DNA of 64,000 nt, from the NCBI GenBank assembly GCA_910579675.1, contig CAJTUF010000017.1, positions 1-64,000 of the forward strand, given 5' to 3'. The stretch is from an uncultured Muribaculaceae bacterium. Lineage in GTDB: Bacteria; Bacteroidota; Bacteroidia; Bacteroidales; Muribaculaceae. The notes beneath the pieces are model-generated. The model searched no databases, had not been told where the DNA came from, and saw only the letters and a list, made by a program, of their open reading frames with translations. Made by a program: the position numbers and the translations under genes. Positions 24,909 through 33,345 of the stretch are shown here, piece after piece; position 1 is the first letter of the stretch, and each line of letters opens with the position of its first letter.

Positions 24909-27149
24909 ATGACCAACTCTCTTGTGAGAGCGTCGCTGGCCGTTTGCTGCGGTCTGGCGTCGCATGCGGGCTGCGTGTATGCCGAGCCCGTTGATTCAGT
25001 GAAGGCAGTGAAGCTCCCTTCGGTAGAGGTGAGCGCCAACCGCGCCTCTGTAAAAACTCCCGTAGCATTCAGCAACATATCACGAAAGGAGCTCAATAAG
25101 GGCAACGACGGGCGCGATCTGCCATATCTCATACAGGCTGCCCCGTCGGTGGTGGTCACCGGCGATGCCGGAGCCGGTATCGGCTATTCGGCTATAAGGG
25201 TGAGAGGCACCGATGCCTCACGCATCAATGTCACGGCCAATGGTGTGCCTATCAACGACTCGGAGAGCCACTGCGTGTATTGGGTCAATATGCCCGACCT
25301 TGTATCGTCGGTGCGCGACGTGCAGATCCAGCGTGGAGCCGGGACCTCGACCAATGGTGCCGGAGCTTTTGGAGCCAGTATAAACATGGTGACCGATGCG
25401 CCCTCGATCGACCCTTATGCCGAGGCATCGGTGAGCTACGGATCGTTTAACTCCAACCGGCAGACACTTCGCGTAGGGTCGGGCGAACTCGGCGACCACT
25501 GGAGCGCCGACGTGCGTCTGAGCCATATCGGTTCCGACGGATATATCGACCGAGCTTTCTCAAAGCTATGGAGCTATCTCGGCCAATTGGCCTACTCCAA
25601 TGGAGGCACCGACATAAAACTGCTCGCTTTCGGCGGTAAGGAGCGCACCTATATGGCATGGGATTATGCCACCAAGGAGGAGATGGAAAAATATGGTCGC
25701 CGCTACAATCCATGCGGCGCCTACACCGATGCCGACGGCAAGCCCGCTTTCTATCCCGACCAATGCGACAACTTCACCCAACACCATCTCCAGCTCCTGC
25801 TCTATCAGCGACTGAGCGACAAATGGAGGCTCAGTGCCGCCGCCCACTATACCAAGGGTGATGGCTACTATGAGCAGTATAAGACCAAACGCACCCTGGT
25901 GGAGTATGGCCTCAAGCCATTTGAAGGATCCGATGGAGAGCCGGTGAAAAAGAGCGACCTCATACGCCTGAAATTCAACGACTGCGATTTTGGAGGAGCT
26001 ATCTTCACTCTCAACTATCTCGCAGGGCGGATAAATGCTACAGCCGGAGGTGGTCTCAACTGGTTTCGGGGCGGCCATTACGGCGAAGTGAAGTGGGTGC
26101 GCAATTATGTTGGATCCATTGATCCGCTCCAACGCTATTACGACAACATAGGTCGGAAGTTTGACTCCAATATCTATGTAAGAGCCGATGTGGGCATATC
26201 GTCATCGCTTACCGGCTATGCCGATCTCCAGTTGCGCAATATCCACTACACCATCACCGGAGTGAGCGACAACTATGATTACAACACCGAAGCGATGGCA
26301 CGTCTCGACATACGTCGCGACTACACTTTTTTCAATCCCAAACTGGGTCTGACCTATACAGAGGGCCCTCATCGCGCTTTCGCATCATGGAGTGTGGCCC
26401 ATAAAGAGCCGGTGAGGGATAATTTCACCGATGGCGATCCGCGCCACCTCCCCTCGGCCGAACGCCTGTTTGACTATGAGGCCGGATATAGTTTCGCCAA
26501 CAATATCGTCACTGCCGGTGCCACACTCTACTATATGGATTATCACGACCAACTCGTGGTGACCGGACAGCTCTCAGATACAGGCAATCCGCTCAGCATC
26601 AATGCGCCGCGCAGCTATCGAGCCGGTATAGAACTGCAGGGAGCAATAAAGCCCACCCGCTGGTTTGGGTGGAACCTCACCGCCACCTTATCGCGCAGCC
26701 GCATCAAGGATTTTACGGAGTATATCTATCAGGATGAATGGACCAATCCGATAGCCATCGATTGCGGTGATACCCCGATAGCATTCTCGCCCGACTTCAC
26801 GGCCTCGAACACCTTTGATTTCGCATGGCGCGGCGCAGAGGCGTCGCTCGCCACCCGTTTTGTCTCGGCCCAATATATGAACAATGCCAGATCGGCCGAG
26901 GCACGTCTGCCCCACTATTGTGTGACCGACCTTAATCTGGCCTACACATTCAGGAACATCGCCGGACTGCGCGAGCTCCGCGCTTCCATTGCCATCTACA
27001 ATATCTTCAATGAGAAGTATTGCAACAACGGATATGCCGGAGCCGGATATACGATAGGAGCCGACGGCACACCAGAGATCTACCGGTATGCCGGTTTTGC
27101 AGCGCAGGCCACAACTAATGTGATGGCCACAGTAACACTCCGTCTCTGA
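24909..27149 (+). CDS. TonB-dependent receptor under TPP control (probable thiamine uptake)
   Basis: A 746-residue outer-membrane receptor. After a signal peptide (ending near VYAEP) comes a TonB-box-like region (VKLPSVEVSANRAS), a plug (DLPYLIQAAPSVVVTGDAGAG, IRVRGTDASRINVTANGVPIND, VQIQRGAGTSTNGAGAFGASIN), and a 22-strand barrel to the terminal NVMATVTLRL. It is directly preceded by a TPP riboswitch and followed 17 bp later by a PnuC-family transporter, so thiamine or a derivative is the expected cargo. The plug motifs alone do not show this. It lacks the carboxypeptidase-like N-terminal extension of SusC receptors. Confidence 0.9.
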   Translation: MTNSLVRASLAVCCGLASHAGCVYAEPVDSVKAVKLPSVEVSANRASVKTPVAFSNISRKELNKGNDGRDLPYLIQAAPSVVVTGDAGAGIGYSAIRVRGTDASRINVTANGVPINDSESHCVYWVNMPDLVSSVRDVQIQRGAGTSTNGAGAFGASINMVTDAPSIDPYAEASVSYGSFNSNRQTLRVGSGELGDHWSADVRLSHIGSDGYIDRAFSKLWSYLGQLAYSNGGTDIKLLAFGGKERTYMAWDYATKEEMEKYGRRYNPCGAYTDADGKPAFYPDQCDNFTQHHLQLLLYQRLSDKWRLSAAAHYTKGDGYYEQYKTKRTLVEYGLKPFEGSDGEPVKKSDLIRLKFNDCDFGGAIFTLNYLAGRINATAGGGLNWFRGGHYGEVKWVRNYVGSIDPLQRYYDNIGRKFDSNIYVRADVGISSSLTGYADLQLRNIHYTITGVSDNYDYNTEAMARLDIRRDYTFFNPKLGLTYTEGPHRAFASWSVAHKEPVRDNFTDGDPRHLPSAERLFDYEAGYSFANNIVTAGATLYYMDYHDQLVVTGQLSDTGNPLSINAPRSYRAGIELQGAIKPTRWFGWNLTATLSRSRIKDFTEYIYQDEWTNPIAIDCGDTPIAFSPDFTASNTFDFAWRGAEASLATRFVSAQYMNNARSAEARLPHYCVTDLNLAYTFRNIAGLRELRASIAIYNIFNEKYCNNGYAGAGYTIGADGTPEIYRYAGFAAQATTNVMATVTLRL

Positions 27150-27166
27150 TTCTTCCCATTATAGAT

Positions 27167-27766
27167 ATGCAACTGAATTTTGAATTTTTTCTCCAGATAG
27201 TAGGTCTTCTGCTCGGCCTTCTCTACCTATGGTGGGAGTATCGCGCCGATAAGCGTATGTGGATAGTGAGCGTAGTTATGCCTATGGTGTCGATGGTGCT
27301 CTATTTCCGCAAAGGTCTTTATGCTGATTTCGCCATCAATATCTACTATCTGGCGATTGCCGCCTACGGATATGCTGTGTGGACATTTGGCTCGTCGCGC
27401 AAGAAGAACAAGGAAAAGAAACCACTCCCTATCCGACATGTGACATGGCGTGTGGTGGCCGGATGCGCCGGAGTGCTTGCTCTGCTGTGGGGTGTATTAT
27501 ACCTATGGCTACGGTATCTCACCGACTCTACGGTGCCGGTGCCTGATGCGTTCACTACTGCCGCGAGCATAGTAGGCATGTGGCTGCTCGCCCGCAAATA
27601 TGTCGAGCAGTGGATATGCTGGATATTGGTCGATATAGTATGTGTGGGTCTTTATGCATATAAGCAGATTCCATTTTATGCCGTGCTCTATGGCATATAT
27701 ACAGTGATAGCGTTTTTCGGATATGCCAAGTGGCGGCGCATGGCCCGCACCTCCTCCACAGACTGA
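27167..27766 (+). CDS. pnuT: PnuC-family thiamine transporter (PnuT)
   Basis: A 199-residue integral membrane protein with about seven hydrophobic helices, of the PnuC family. The motif region AINIYYLAIAAYGYAVW with the pair of aromatics, and IWCWILVDIVCVGLYAYK-like C-terminal sequence (EQWICWILVDIVCVGLYAYK), match PnuC/PnuT substrate-binding helices. PnuC transporters move nicotinamide riboside, but members behind TPP riboswitches are thiamine transporters. Position after the riboswitch and receptor supports PnuT. A thiamine pyrophosphokinase, often the third gene of such units in Bacteroidota, is absent; a GC hairpin follows instead. Confidence 0.9.
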   Translation: MQLNFEFFLQIVGLLLGLLYLWWEYRADKRMWIVSVVMPMVSMVLYFRKGLYADFAINIYYLAIAAYGYAVWTFGSSRKKNKEKKPLPIRHVTWRVVAGCAGVLALLWGVLYLWLRYLTDSTVPVPDAFTTAASIVGMWLLARKYVEQWICWILVDIVCVGLYAYKQIPFYAVLYGIYTVIAFFGYAKWRRMARTSSTD

Positions 27767-27865
27767 CTATGTATATAGTATTGACAAAGAAGAATCAGAG
27801 TTTCCGGCTTTCGGTAGACGAATTGTCCGGATGACCGTCGATGCAGTGTTGGCGGAAAACGGTTT

Positions 27866-27893
27866 CGGCGCGGCTCTTCACAGGGCCGCGCCG
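27866..27893. terminator. GC hairpin after pnuT
   Basis: A 9-bp GC-rich inverted repeat (27866-27874 and 27885-27893) stands 100 bp after the pnuT stop, without a clear T-run. It could terminate the thiamine unit by a factor-dependent route or end convergent transcription. Confidence 0.35.
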
Positions 27894-27980
27894 AACAATG
27901 AGTAGCAGTGTTTAGTCTGTATCTAATTTATATCTATTATGAAAAGCTAACAAGGGGAGGATGAGAGGGGAATGACCCAA

Positions 27981-28721
27981 TCAGATGGAAAAGGTGTAGC
28001 TCGACGAGGAAGAATTTGATGTTGACCGGGCTTTACGCTGGGCGCGTCGGGCATCGGCTTGCGCTTTACGCGCGTTGGCCTGTGCTTTGCGGGCGTTGGC
28101 CTGTGCCTTGCGGGCGTTGGCTTGTGCTTTGCGGGCGTTGGCTTGAGCCTTGCGGGCATTTTCTTGAGCTATACGGGCGTTGGCTTGCGCAACCTGAGCA
28201 TTGGCCTGGGCGGCACGAGTGACTACGGTGATTTCCTCGCAAGTGGGCGCAGATGTGGTGGTCACATGATTGCCGTTGATGTACACATGGGTAGTGTTGG
28301 AGCGGCCACTTGACTTCCGGGTGTTGTTTTTGCTTCCGGTCGACTGCTTGTTGGCGCTAAGCATCCAAGACTCGTCATCGTCGCGAATGAGAGAGTAGGT
28401 GCTGGTGGTAGACCCTTCGACAAATGTTATCGTGATAATGTCGTTGCCGACCTGACTGTAGTTGACCGACTGCTTACGCTCGTCTTGAAAAGCCTGCCGG
28501 AGTTTTTTGAACAGATTACGGTCGGAAGAGTTGATGATGTGTGACGACTCTACAATCTTGCGCGACTGAGGGTCGCGGCGTTCGGAGTAGGTTACATCGT
28601 ATTGCTTGTTATCGAGGATATTCTGGATAATATCGTCGATCTTTTTCTGGGCCGATGCCTGCATGGCAGTGAGCACGATGGCCGAAGCGGTGATGGCGCG
28701 GAGCAATGTGTTGGTTGACAT
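27981..28721 (-). CDS. Secreted protein with C-terminal alanine-rich heptad repeats
   Basis: A 246-residue exported protein with a signal peptide ending near residue 24 (ASAQ). Residues 26-125 form a small domain that resembles DUF5024-type Bacteroidales proteins (KKIDDIIQNILDN, YSERRDPQSRK), a recollection rather than a checked match. Residues 171-232 are nine near-perfect 7-residue units of the type AQANARK, rich in Ala with alternating Lys/Arg, ending in a Ser-rich tail. Such a repeat should form a long amphipathic helix. It lies 30 bp below an anti-sigma-like gene and an ECF sigma factor in the same direction, and is probably their target or partner. The function is unknown. Confidence 0.72.
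   Translation of the reverse strand: MSTNTLLRAITASAIVLTAMQASAQKKIDDIIQNILDNKQYDVTYSERRDPQSRKIVESSHIINSSDRNLFKKLRQAFQDERKQSVNYSQVGNDIITITFVEGSTTSTYSLIRDDDESWMLSANKQSTGSKNNTRKSSGRSNTTHVYINGNHVTTTSAPTCEEITVVTRAAQANAQVAQANARIAQENARKAQANARKAQANARKAQANARKAQANARKAQADARRAQRKARSTSNSSSSSYTFSI
28026..28211 (-). repeat. 21-bp tandem repeats encoding an AQANARK helix
   Basis: About nine tandem 21-nt units, several almost identical at DNA level, encode the heptad repeat of the secreted protein. The central four or five copies are the most uniform, which suggests recent expansion and likely copy-number variation between strains. Confidence 0.9.
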
Positions 28722-28750
28722 GGTGATGAGGAGGTGTATGGGTGTTGTGA

Positions 28751-29368
28751 TTAACGATTGTTTTGCAGGGTGTTGATGATGGTTTCAACGGCGCGGGGAT
28801 GAGAGGAGCCGATGCGTTTTTCGACAGCAGAAGCGAGGAGATTGTCGGGGTTGGTGCGCATGGCAATGACATTGTTGATGCTGTCGGTGAGTCGTCCGGC
28901 TCTCATGATCTCGTTGCGTATGAGAGCTGGATCAGTGATTTTTTCCCCATTGCGGATTATGTAGCTTCCACCATAGAGCTCGGCAAAGTTGTCGTGTTCG
29001 GGCTCACCTGCAATCTGTGACGATCCTGAAAGAGATCGGATGGAGAAGGCAAGGGCCACCACGAGGGCCACGGAAGCTGCACTCATTAATATGGGCCGCA
29101 GGGCTGCAAACCGACGTATGCGCGTGGGTTCTGAGGAGGAAGCGGCAACAGAAGGAGACATTTGGGGCTCTCCTGAGCAACCACCCTCATACCAGGCCAT
29201 GAGTGGCCTTAACGGTGCGAGGTCGGGAGGCAGATCGGCGCTCCGGAAGAAGAGATAGAGGGCCTGCTCGTCGGCCAGCGAGGTGTCGCCTGATTCAAAG
29301 CGCTCAAGAAGTGCGCGAGCTTCGGCCTCGGAGAGGATGGTTGGCTGGGTGATGGTAGGCTTGTTCAT
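28751..29368 (-). CDS. Probable anti-sigma factor, single-pass membrane protein
   Basis: A 205-residue protein. The N-terminal cytosolic part (residues 1-85) has a helical ESGDTSLADEQALYLFF segment of the kind seen in anti-sigma proteins of Bacteroidota; residues 92-111 form one membrane helix; the rest is periplasmic. It overlaps the upstream ECF sigma factor by 4 bp (29365-29368), the standard sigma/anti-sigma arrangement. I do not see a zinc-binding H-x-x-x-C-x-x-C motif, so it is not a ZAS-type protein. Its role as anti-sigma is inferred mainly from context. Confidence 0.65.
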   Translation of the reverse strand: MNKPTITQPTILSEAEARALLERFESGDTSLADEQALYLFFRSADLPPDLAPLRPLMAWYEGGCSGEPQMSPSVAASSSEPTRIRRFAALRPILMSAASVALVVALAFSIRSLSGSSQIAGEPEHDNFAELYGGSYIIRNGEKITDPALIRNEIMRAGRLTDSINNVIAMRTNPDNLLASAVEKRIGSSHPRAVETIINTLQNNR

Positions 29369-29886
29369 GATAGGGCAGTGGATAATTCGTAGAGCTGGCG
29401 GAGGCGTTGGCGTCCGCGGGTGAGGAGGGTGCGTATGTTGCCTTCGCTTATGCCGGTGAGCGATGCTATCTCGGCCAGTTCGAGGCCGTCGGCATGGCGC
29501 ATCTTCACCACGAGGGCCTGACGGTCGGGCAGTCGTGAAAGGAGTTGCGAAGCGAGGGCTTCGGCTATTGAGAGGTCGGCGGCTTCGTCAGGGGCAAGGA
29601 GATTGGCTTCGGGATCGAGCCTATCATCGAAGACTCCTGTTGGGCGACTCGACGACCTTCGCAAGGCGTCGATGGCAATGTGGCGTGCAGCCACCATGGC
29701 GAGGGCTTCGATATACTGGTCGGATTTGAGTGTGTCGCGCACGGCCCAAAGACGGAGCAGGGTGTCCTGCACCACATCGTCGGGGGTGTCGCATCCTCGT
29801 GGCGCTTCGGCGAGCCACCGCGAGGCTGCCTCGTGGAGGCGTGGCCTGAGTTGCGATGCGAGAGTATTGAATCCTGTGATGTCCAT
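29365..29886 (-). CDS. ECF-type RNA polymerase sigma factor
   Basis: A 173-residue extracytoplasmic-function sigma factor. Region 2 is visible as DDVVQDTLLRLWAVRD with the flanking YIEALAMVAARHIAIDALRR (promoter melting and core binding), and region 4 as LSRLPDRQALVVKMRHADGLELAEIASLTGISEGNIRTLLTRGRQRLR, a helix-turn-helix for -35 recognition, given here only in outline. It is the first gene of a unit with a membrane anti-sigma-like protein and a secreted heptad-repeat protein, suggesting response to an envelope signal. Confidence 0.93.
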   Translation of the reverse strand: MDITGFNTLASQLRPRLHEAASRWLAEAPRGCDTPDDVVQDTLLRLWAVRDTLKSDQYIEALAMVAARHIAIDALRRSSSRPTGVFDDRLDPEANLLAPDEAADLSIAEALASQLLSRLPDRQALVVKMRHADGLELAEIASLTGISEGNIRTLLTRGRQRLRQLYELSTALS

Positions 29887-29918
29887 ACACCAATAAGACG
29901 CATCGCAAGGGGTGGATG

Positions 29919-30473
29919 TTACACTGTCGGGCGATTTTTTTCTTCGTTATAGAAAAATTTCCACAGCGAAGCAGTCATAAGGGCTTGCTTCATGGTGTCG
30001 GAAGTAAGGAGCCCGAGCACCTCCGAGCGCTCAAGGAGCTTGACCGATAGATCTTCGGTTTCGTCGAGATGACGCCGACCGTTAGGTTCCACGTCGCGAG
30101 CAATAAAGCAATAGCTTAGATTGTTCTGGCTGCCTGGATTGGCCGAGATTACTGTGTTGAGCTCCCATTGGCCGCCGGTATAACCGGTTTCCTCCTCCAG
30201 TTCGCGGCGTGCTGCGGCAAGAGGCTCCTCGCCATCTTCGGCCACACCGGCCACGAGCTCGGTGAATATATCGTCGAGACCGTGGCGGTATTGTTCGACC
30301 ATAATGAACCGACCCTGCCGGTCGATTGCTATCACGTTGACCCATGTGGGATATTCAAGCACATAATATTCGGGATGGATATGGCCGTTGGGCATCATCA
30401 GCTTGTCGCGTCGGGCGGTGAGCCATGGGCGACGTATCAGATATTCACTTTCCAGAGTGGTCCATTTTTCCAT
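29919..30473 (-). CDS. NUDIX hydrolase, ADP-ribose pyrophosphatase-like
   Basis: A 184-residue Nudix enzyme. The Nudix box is complete: G-V-A-E-D-G-E-E-P, then AAARRELEEETGY, matching Gx5Ex7REUxEExGU. The N-terminal half has the PTWVNVIAIDRQGRFIMVEQYRHG strand-loop typical of ADP-ribose pyrophosphatases (in outline: VNVIAID and EQYRHG). It likely hydrolyses ADP-ribose or a related nucleoside diphosphate in the cytosol. It is located between the sigma factor unit and a Crp-family regulator, all on the minus strand but with gaps of 30-50 bp. Confidence 0.88.
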   Translation of the reverse strand: MEKWTTLESEYLIRRPWLTARRDKLMMPNGHIHPEYYVLEYPTWVNVIAIDRQGRFIMVEQYRHGLDDIFTELVAGVAEDGEEPLAAARRELEEETGYTGGQWELNTVISANPGSQNNLSYCFIARDVEPNGRRHLDETEDLSVKLLERSEVLGLLTSDTMKQALMTASLWKFFYNEEKNRPTV

Positions 30474-30522
30474 AGCTGACAGGGGTATTGTGAGATGATA
30501 TGAATGGTATGTTTCGGAAATA

Positions 30523-31212
30523 TTATTCGGAGTTGGAGGTGAGGAGGAGCTTGACGAGCCTATCGCGCGACACGGGGCGGATCTCGTCGTGGGTGAAGGT
30601 GATTATCTCCCGGCGCGCGAGGTTTTCGAGAGTGGCGTAGAACACCGACCGCTGCACTCCGAAGAAGGAGTAGAGATGCCGCTGACGGCAAGAGAGCACT
30701 ATGTCGGTGCCCGATCGTTGGGTGAGGGCTACAATCCAGTAGGCGATGCGCTCCTCAAGCAGTCCATCGGTAAGCGAAATGATGCCGTCGATGCGGCTCT
30801 GCGACCCTGCGGCGAGGAGATTGAGATAGTTGAAGAGCATCACCTCGTCGTGTTTGAGCATGGATATATAGTCGGATTTGGCTATCTGCAATATGCCTGT
30901 GGGCTCCAGCGCCAGTGCCGAGCAAGGAAAGGCTGTGGTGCGACCAAAGAGATATTCAGGCGCTATGACATCGGGCCCGGTGAGGGTCTGCGACACCTTG
31001 AAGCGTCCCGACGCATTGGCCACGGATACTCTCACGCTGCCGCTGATGATGAAGTTGAGATGGGTAGAGGGACTACCGGGGGTGATGATGGTGTCGCCTT
31101 CGGGATATTTAAGGAAATGGAGGGGAGTGGAGGCCACTACCTGCCTTATGCGCTCGGCCGAAACGCCTTTGAGCAAAGGCAGTGACATGAGGGTGTCGAA
31201 TATGCTGTTCAT
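30523..31212 (-). CDS. Crp/Fnr-family transcriptional regulator
   Basis: A 229-residue protein with an N-terminal cyclic-nucleotide-binding beta-roll (about residues 15-125, including KYPEGDTIITPGSPSTHLNFIISGSVRV in outline) and a C-terminal winged helix (residues about 160-222) with a CRQRHLYSFFGVQRSVFYATL recognition helix. There are no clustered cysteines for an Fnr Fe-S cluster, so it is not an O2 sensor of that type, and the ligand is unknown. It ends 50 bp before the Nudix gene and begins 20 bp after a BASS-like transporter, so the transporter and regulator may be co-transcribed. Confidence 0.88.
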   Translation of the reverse strand: MNSIFDTLMSLPLLKGVSAERIRQVVASTPLHFLKYPEGDTIITPGSPSTHLNFIISGSVRVSVANASGRFKVSQTLTGPDVIAPEYLFGRTTAFPCSALALEPTGILQIAKSDYISMLKHDEVMLFNYLNLLAAGSQSRIDGIISLTDGLLEERIAYWIVALTQRSGTDIVLSCRQRHLYSFFGVQRSVFYATLENLARREIITFTHDEIRPVSRDRLVKLLLTSNSE

Positions 31213-31231
31213 AGTCCTGATGTAAAATGGT

Positions 31232-32152
31232 TTAACGCCTGCGGCCGGTAGAAAGTTTGCTATTTGCAGCGCAATGGCGCGCGTGGTAATAGAGTTGGAG
31301 CGAATTGACGGTGTTTTGCCATGCTATGTAGGCTGCAGGGGCTATTGATGCCACTGGATTGAGATAAGTGATGGCCATCCACACGGCAAGCACCGTGTTT
31401 TTTTGTCCGAGTCCCTGCGCTCCTGCAATCTTGTCGCCGCAGCGTGCCCCGATCTTTCGACCGACGGCAAACTGCACGGCACATGCCAATCCGGCACCTA
31501 TTGCGAGCATTATCATGGCCGGAATCATGGCCGGGGGCTCTTTTATGGCGAAGCTCACAGCACGACCGACAACAATGATTAGCGACAACGCCCAGACGTA
31601 GAACGAAATCTCCTGTCGCGACGAAAGTGCCTTATGGACAGGACGAGCCCAGCGCCTCAGCATCATGGCGGCTATGAATGGGAGGATGATAAGAGGCACC
31701 ACGCGCTGGGCTATGGTGAGGGTGGTGGCCACAAAGTCAAGGCCTTCGGCGCCTATCAGCGTAAACACAGGCGGGGCGAGTAGAGCCACAGCTATATTAC
31801 TTGCAAGAGAGTAGGTGGCCACCCGCTCGATACTTCCTCCAAGCATACCTGTGATCACCGGGGCTGCAGTGGCAGTAGGACACAGAAAGCATATCATCAT
31901 TCCCTGAGCCAGATCGATATTGAAGGGGCAGAGCAGGAGATAGACTCCGGCGGAGCCTGCGAGTTGGGCTGTCAGGCAGAAGCCTGTGAGGCGTGTGAAT
32001 CGGATGTGGCGGGGATCGATGCGGCAGAATGTTATGAGCAGCATTATGAATATCAGCCATGGCGCGGCCCAGGCTGCATATTCCATCCAGCTATGGAATA
32101 TAAGTCCCGTAGCCATGGCTATCGGGAGCATGAATGGTTTGAGGCGTTGCAT
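31232..32152 (-). CDS. Bile acid:sodium symporter-like membrane protein (BASS superfamily)
   Basis: A 306-residue membrane protein with about nine hydrophobic helices. CFLCPTATAAPVITGMLGGSIERVATYSLASN (in outline: PTATAAPV, GGSIERV, SNIAVAL) resembles the unwound-helix ion-binding motifs of bile acid:sodium symporters and ACR3-type exporters, and the second half contains a matching GLGQKNTVLAVWMA motif. Substrates in this superfamily range from bile acids to keto acids and arsenite. None can be chosen here. Its promoter is divergent from the ABC ATPase gene. Confidence 0.8.
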   Translation of the reverse strand: MQRLKPFMLPIAMATGLIFHSWMEYAAWAAPWLIFIMLLITFCRIDPRHIRFTRLTGFCLTAQLAGSAGVYLLLCPFNIDLAQGMMICFLCPTATAAPVITGMLGGSIERVATYSLASNIAVALLAPPVFTLIGAEGLDFVATTLTIAQRVVPLIILPFIAAMMLRRWARPVHKALSSRQEISFYVWALSLIIVVGRAVSFAIKEPPAMIPAMIMLAIGAGLACAVQFAVGRKIGARCGDKIAGAQGLGQKNTVLAVWMAITYLNPVASIAPAAYIAWQNTVNSLQLYYHARHCAANSKLSTGRRR

Positions 32153-32181
32153 TGATTGTTGTGGTTAATCAAAATAACTTG

Positions 32182-32213
32182 CAAAGGTACTCAAATTTCG
32201 TGCTCGCGGCAAA
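32182..32213 (-). promoter_or_regulatory. Promoter of the BASS-like gene
   Basis: On the minus strand TTTG (32210-32213), 20 nt, then TACCTTTG (32182-32189) matches the Bacteroidota -33/-7 pattern. It ends 30 bp above the ATG at 32152. Confidence 0.75.
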
Positions 32214-32220
32214 AGTTTTA

Positions 32221-32252
32221 TTTGTGGAGGTGGCGGCTTATCGTTACCTTTG
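32221..32252 (+). promoter_or_regulatory. Promoter of the ABC ATPase gene
   Basis: TTTG (32221-32224), 20 nt, then TACCTTTG (32245-32252) on the plus strand. It supports the ATG at 32308 as the start, since the longer frame beginning at 32152 spans two promoters. Confidence 0.75.
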
Positions 32253-32307
32253 CCATCACATATTGAGCGCGGGTCGCCCCCACGCAGTCTTAATCATCAT
32301 TTTCAGC

Positions 32308-33345
32308 ATGACCAGAATTGAAGAAGCGTCGGACCAACGCCCGGGCGCGGATATTGAGATAGAAGACCTCTCGACCGGCTACTCATCCGGATCAGGCCAG
32401 CCGAGAGTAGTGTCAGCCCCGTTTTCAGCAGTTCTGCGCAGGGGAGAACTTACGTGTCTATTGGGCCCCAACGGCGCCGGAAAGTCGACTCTAATGCGCA
32501 CCCTTACCGCCTTTCAGCCCCCATTGGCCGGGCGTGTGATGATAGACGGGCGCGATCTGTCCAGCTTCGACAGCTCTGAGTTGTCGAAGCTGATAGGGGT
32601 GGTGCTCACTGACCGGCTTCAGCTCGGAGCCACCAAGGTGGGGGATCTTGTAGCGCTGGGGCGCGCACCCTACACCGGCTTCTGGGGGCGGCTCTCGGCT
32701 GCCGACCACCGGATGGCGTCTGACGCTATGGCACGGGTAGGAATCTCGGATCTGTCAGAGCGACTGGTGGCCGACCTATCCGATGGTGAGATGCAGAAAG
32801 TGATGATCGCCAAGGTGCTCTCACAACAGACCCCGGTGATTTTTCTTGACGAGCCAACCGCTTTCCTCGACTATCCGAGCAAGGTAGAGATCATGCAGCT
32901 TCTCAGGAGTTTGGCACGCGATGAGGGGAAGACGGTGTTTATGTCGACTCATGATCTGGAGCTTGCTTTTCAGGTGGCTGATACATTGTGGCTCATCGAC
33001 AAGCGCCTGGGTGTCACCACCGGCACTCCGGAGGATCTTGCTATGGCAGGGGCACCGGAGCGTTATTTCTGTCGTGACGGGGTAAGATTTGACGCCACGT
33101 CGGGGGAGTTCAGGATCGACATGGAGTGTCGCAACAAGGTTGCAATAGATGGAAGTGGCCGATGGAGGCCGCTTGTCGAGCGGGCGTTGTGGCGCAATGG
33201 CTATTTCCCCGCCGTATCAGGCGAAGAGGTGTCAGCTACAGTGAAAGTCGAGGATAGCGATGGGATTATTGTCGATGGGGAGCATTGTGGCAGTGTGGCC
33301 GCTATGCTGTCGCGGCTGTCGGCAATTGACGGGCGCAACGGTTAG
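32308..33345 (+). CDS. ABC transporter ATP-binding protein (iron/cobalamin FecE/BtuD type), orphan
   Basis: A 345-residue ABC ATPase. Walker A is GPNGAGKST, the signature is LSDGEMQKVMIAK (a variant of LSGGQ with Asp), and Walker B is VIFLDEPTAFLD, followed by the H-loop STHD. The sequence type fits the FecE/BtuD group importing siderophores, heme or B12. It carries roughly 80-110 extra residues after the H-loop region, beginning near PERYFCRDGVRF, which are not part of the ATPase core. No permease or binding protein is next to it, so its partners must be elsewhere. It converges on surE with a 4-bp 3' overlap. Confidence 0.85.
   Translation: MTRIEEASDQRPGADIEIEDLSTGYSSGSGQPRVVSAPFSAVLRRGELTCLLGPNGAGKSTLMRTLTAFQPPLAGRVMIDGRDLSSFDSSELSKLIGVVLTDRLQLGATKVGDLVALGRAPYTGFWGRLSAADHRMASDAMARVGISDLSERLVADLSDGEMQKVMIAKVLSQQTPVIFLDEPTAFLDYPSKVEIMQLLRSLARDEGKTVFMSTHDLELAFQVADTLWLIDKRLGVTTGTPEDLAMAGAPERYFCRDGVRFDATSGEFRIDMECRNKVAIDGSGRWRPLVERALWRNGYFPAVSGEEVSATVKVEDSDGIIVDGEHCGSVAAMLSRLSAIDGRNG

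Noticed and set aside
27723..27905. Small frame after pnuT as a missing thiamine pyrophosphokinase
   Set aside because: It overlaps the end of pnuT, is only about 60 codons and shows no kinase motif.
28026..28211. Tandem 21-bp units as a CRISPR array
   Set aside because: The repeats are contiguous without spacers and lie within a coding region, so they are protein repeats.
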